A program made the position numbers and the translations under genes. From contig JAOQAO010000042.1 of the NCBI GenBank assembly GCA_025963485.1, positions 1-32,794 on the forward strand: a stretch of DNA of 32,794 nucleotides, in the 5' to 3' direction. Positions within the stretch are counted from its first letter, which is position 1. The number at the start of each line of letters is the position of its first letter. Below the pieces are notes generated by a model, which had not been told where the DNA came from, ran no database searches, and worked only from the letters and a program-made list of their open reading frames with translations. This DNA is from Bacteroidota bacterium. Lineage in GTDB: Bacteria > Bacteroidota > Bacteroidia > Chitinophagales > LD1. Below are positions 30,845 through 32,794 of the stretch, piece by piece.

Positions 30845-31157
30845 GAAGATCAAAATGACTCAGATCAGCCCTTTTATTGAGACCCAGAATATGGAAAAAC
30901 TCGCTAAAAAGACCCAGAATACATATGAGTCTATAGCTGTGATAGCTAAGCGTGCCAATCAGATATCAGGCGACCTGAAGATGGAACTGCACAGCAAGCT
31001 GGAAGACTTTGCCTCGCACACAGATACCCTGGAGGAGATCCATGAGAATCGCGAGCAGATCGAGATATCCAAGTTCTATGAGAAGCTGCCTCATCCTACT
31101 ATCCTCTCTATGAAGGAGTTTCAGGATGACCAGATCACCTATCGCTATAACGATTAA
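30831..31157 (+). CDS. rpoZ: DNA-directed RNA polymerase omega subunit
   Basis: Small RNA polymerase subunit that assists beta-prime folding, 108 residues from the ATG at 30831. It overlaps the bamD stop by 14 bases; a second in-frame ATG at 30855 would avoid the overlap and is also possible. The Bacteroidota omega pattern is clear: KKTQNTYESIAVIAKRANQISGDLKMELHSKLEDF in the conserved helix, then HENREQIEISKFYEKLPHPTILSMKEFQDD at the end. The gene order bamD-rpoZ-coaBC supports the assignment. Confidence 0.88.
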   Translation: MDKSKKIKMTQISPFIETQNMEKLAKKTQNTYESIAVIAKRANQISGDLKMELHSKLEDFASHTDTLEEIHENREQIEISKFYEKLPHPTILSMKEFQDDQITYRYND

Positions 31158-31177
31158 TACAACTATAACTAACCGCT

Positions 31178-31227
31178 AAAGCGCAAAAACCGCGAGAATC
31201 AAATAGATGCTGTGGTCTTTGCGCTTT
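31178..31227. promoter_or_regulatory. 10-bp inverted repeat between rpoZ and coaC
   Basis: AAAGCGCAAA (31178-31187) and TTTGCGCTTT (31218-31227) are perfect complements separated by 30 bases, ending 9 bases before the coaC ATG. It could be a leader hairpin or dispersed repeat sequence. Confidence 0.45.
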
Positions 31228-31236
31228 TGTGATTAA

Positions 31237-31788
31237 ATGAATGGTATGTCCCTCTCAGGCAAAAAGATAATACTCGGTGTCACAGGCAGTATAGCAGCCT
31301 ACAAAAGCGCTATACTGGTCAGGCTGCTGATCAAAGCCGGCGCTGAGGTCAGGGTGATCATGACCGCCTCTGCCGGAGACTTTATCACGGCACTCACGCT
31401 GTCTGTGCTGAGCAAAAATCCTGTAATAAGCCATCTGCAAAACGACTCCCATACCTGGAATAATCATGTAGAGCTGGGCCTCTGGGCGGATGCAATGGTC
31501 ATCGCACCGGCCTCTGCCAATACCATAGCCAAGATGGCCAACGGGCAGTGCGATAACATGCTGCTGGCGACCTATCTCTCTGCCAAATGCCCTGTGTACT
31601 TCGCTCCGGCCATGGACCTGGACATGTGGAAACACCCATCGACCAAAAGGAATATAGAACTGCTCCAATCATACGGAAACCACCTGATACCTGTGGACAA
31701 TGGCGAACTGGCCAGCGGCCTGACAGGCGATGGACGGATGGCTGAGCCTGAGGCGATCATCAAGCATCTCTCCACTCCTATCTCCTAA
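31237..31788 (+). CDS. coaC: Phosphopantothenoylcysteine decarboxylase (CoaC), separate ORF
   Basis: Flavoprotein decarboxylase of coenzyme A synthesis, 183 residues, corresponding to the N-terminal half of the usual fused CoaBC. The start GKKIILGVTGSIAAYKSAILVRLL is canonical, as are H77 in NHVELGLWADAMVIAPASANTIAKMANG and the substrate loop. Two catalytic motifs differ from the E. coli Dfp pattern: PAMDLDMW (124-131) has Asp where Dfp has Asn, and ASGLTGDGRM (159-168) has Ser160 where Dfp has Cys. I believe related Bacteroidota share these changes, but this is from memory. Start could be 31237 or 31246. It is followed by a 146-base gap and coaB. Confidence 0.92.
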   Translation: MNGMSLSGKKIILGVTGSIAAYKSAILVRLLIKAGAEVRVIMTASAGDFITALTLSVLSKNPVISHLQNDSHTWNNHVELGLWADAMVIAPASANTIAKMANGQCDNMLLATYLSAKCPVYFAPAMDLDMWKHPSTKRNIELLQSYGNHLIPVDNGELASGLTGDGRMAEPEAIIKHLSTPIS

Positions 31789-31836
31789 GCTTAAAAGGCA
31801 TTGCTGTCGCCCGCAAGGTCTTCACCCCCACAGGGC

Positions 31837-31880
31837 TGGCATCTGCCTTCGGCATCTTTCCTCCAAAGGAGAGGAAAGAA
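31837..31880 (-). repeat. Dispersed repeat between coaC and coaB
   Basis: Reading on the minus strand, GGTTCTTTCCTCTCC, a hairpin core (CTTTCCTC/GAGGAAAG, 31856-31863 and 31871-31878), and then GATGCCGAAGGCAGATG match in order and spacing the repeat at 5788-5832 on the plus strand. The two copies are in opposite orientation and both are intergenic. Confidence 0.65.
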
Positions 31881-31934
31881 CCTGCTTTCTGAAGTAAGCC
31901 TATTACACTATTTATAGCTAGTTTTGGATCGAAA

Positions 31935-32600
31935 ATGAATAGCCCTTTAACAGCCATGACATCAAAGAAAATACTCATCACTGCGGGCCCTACACGCGAA
32001 TCAATAGATCCGGTGAGGTATATCAGCAACTTCTCTACCGGCAAGATGGGTATAGCGCTGGCTGATGAGTGTGCCGCACGTGGTGCCACAGTGACACTGG
32101 TCAAAGGGCCTACACAGGTACATGCTGCTAATGCGTCCGTCAAAGAAATAGAGGTCATGAGTGCAGCGGAAATGTATACGGCCTGCTCACAATATTTTGG
32201 GGAAAGTGATGTTATCATATTCGCGGCAGCTGTGGCAGACTATACACCGAAACATCCGGCTGCGACGAAGATCAAGAAGAAGGAGGAGGAGTTTACCCTG
32301 GAGCTGGTCAAGACGAAGGATATAGCCTACGAACTGGGCCGGGTGAAGAAAGAGGGGCAGGTATGCGTGGGATTTGCCCTGGAGACGGACAATGAAATGG
32401 AGAATGCCAAATCCAAGCTGAGCAAGAAGAACCTGGACATGATCGTGTTAAATTCGCTAAAAGATGAGGGAGCCGGCTTCCAATATGACACCAATAAGAT
32501 CACGATAGTTGATAAAAGCGGAAATGTGGTTAAATTTGGTCTGAAGTCAAAAGCCGAAGTAGCCGGAGACATAATAGATTACATTCAAAAGTTGTCATAA
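31935..32600 (+). CDS. coaB: Phosphopantothenate-cysteine ligase (CoaB), separate ORF
   Basis: Synthetase that joins 4'-phosphopantothenate to cysteine, 221 residues, corresponding to the C-terminal half of bifunctional CoaBC. Landmarks: KKILITAGPTRESIDPVRYISNFSTGKMGIALADECAARGATVTLVKGP, then the AAVADYTPKHPAATKIKKKEEEFTLELVKTKDI loop with its conserved Lys, and LVCVGFALET-like VCVGFALETDNEMENAKSKL near the end, NSLKDEGAGFQYDTNKI. Start may be the ATG at 31935 or seven codons later (MTSKKIL). Its frame differs from coaC and the gap holds a repeat, so this is not a single-base split. The stop TAA directly abuts the porD ATG. Confidence 0.93.
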   Translation: MNSPLTAMTSKKILITAGPTRESIDPVRYISNFSTGKMGIALADECAARGATVTLVKGPTQVHAANASVKEIEVMSAAEMYTACSQYFGESDVIIFAAAVADYTPKHPAATKIKKKEEEFTLELVKTKDIAYELGRVKKEGQVCVGFALETDNEMENAKSKLSKKNLDMIVLNSLKDEGAGFQYDTNKITIVDKSGNVVKFGLKSKAEVAGDIIDYIQKLS

Positions 32601-32794
32601 ATGAAAGTGCTAAAATTTTTGGTCCTTCTGACCGGTCTGTCAGTGCTGCCTTTAGCAGGTATCCAGGCGCAGGAATTGAAATGCACCATACAGCTCAACC
32701 ATCAAAAGATAACGGGAGTAGATCCGTCCACCTTTCAGGCGCTGCAGGCGTCCATGACGGAGTTTATGAATCAGCGTGCCTGGACGCAGGATGT
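32601..32794 (+). CDS. porD: PorD / DUF4835 protein, partial at window edge
   Basis: The first 64 codons of a gene cut by the window end. It starts directly after the coaB stop. Signal peptide MKVLKFLVLLTGLSVLPLAGIQAQ, then ELKCTIQLNHQKITGVDPSTFQALQASMTEFMNQRAWTQD. The Q-E-L-x-C-x-v-x-i-N segment and the FQALQASMTEFMNQRAWTQD stretch are characteristic of DUF4835, known as PorD, an accessory of the type IX secretion system. The position after coaBC is the conserved one. It will probably continue for about 230-240 more residues. Confidence 0.85.
   Translation, partial: MKVLKFLVLLTGLSVLPLAGIQAQELKCTIQLNHQKITGVDPSTFQALQASMTEFMNQRAWTQD

Noticed and set aside
31237-32600. CoaBC split as a sequencing frameshift
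   Set aside because: The ORFs are separated by 146 bases with a stop, a dispersed repeat and a new start region; a single indel cannot restore the fusion.

Overview
The window looks like a Bacteroidota chromosome, probably Chitinophagales or a relative. Supporting signs are -7 promoter boxes of the TAnnTTTG type, the gene string bamD-rpoZ-coaC-coaB-porD (porD is a type IX secretion gene found only in this phylum), DUF5686 and DUF2141 proteins, and a split-domain CoaBC. The core is close to half G+C by eye. The segment 12.7-20.46 kb is clearly more A+T-rich.

Layout. 0.05-7.3 kb: housekeeping and small accessory genes: an HI0933-family flavoprotein, convergent recN, a GNAT acetyltransferase, a short CDF metal transporter, a GlcD-type FAD oxidase, an outer-membrane barrel-like protein and an alkyladenine DNA glycosylase. 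Several are separated by palindromic dispersed repeats. 7.3-12.7 kb (minus strand): a GT-B-like protein, a DUF5686 outer-membrane protein, a DUF2141 protein, a family 2 glycosyltransferase and a MarR regulator; the last four look like one regulated block with shared operator-like motifs.

12.7-20.5 kb: an accessory region at tRNA-Asp. An intact tRNA-Asp (20458-20531, minus) and a displaced 13-base copy of its 3' end (13104-13116) bracket about 7.35 kb of A+T-rich DNA. Each copy is followed by its own version of the tRNA terminator. The bracketed DNA carries a GNAT acetyltransferase, a REC-PAS3 histidine kinase, two tandem NarL/LuxR-type response regulators, a MEDS-PAS-HisKA_3 histidine kinase and a DUF2441 gene fragment. 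No integrase is visible. A frameshifted gene fragment lies just outside the left copy. The two response regulators are each followed by a related 19-base palindrome whose arms differ by paired substitutions. This is the most unusual part of the window.

20.6-32.8 kb: core metabolism and envelope. A CBM9-like secreted protein is followed by accA, a DUF6913 gene and dapA, then the threonine genes thrA-thrB-thrC. These connect aspartate to lysine and threonine. Next come bamD (outer-membrane assembly), rpoZ (RNA polymerase omega), the coenzyme A genes coaC and coaB as separate ORFs with a dispersed repeat between them, and the start of porD, cut by the window edge.
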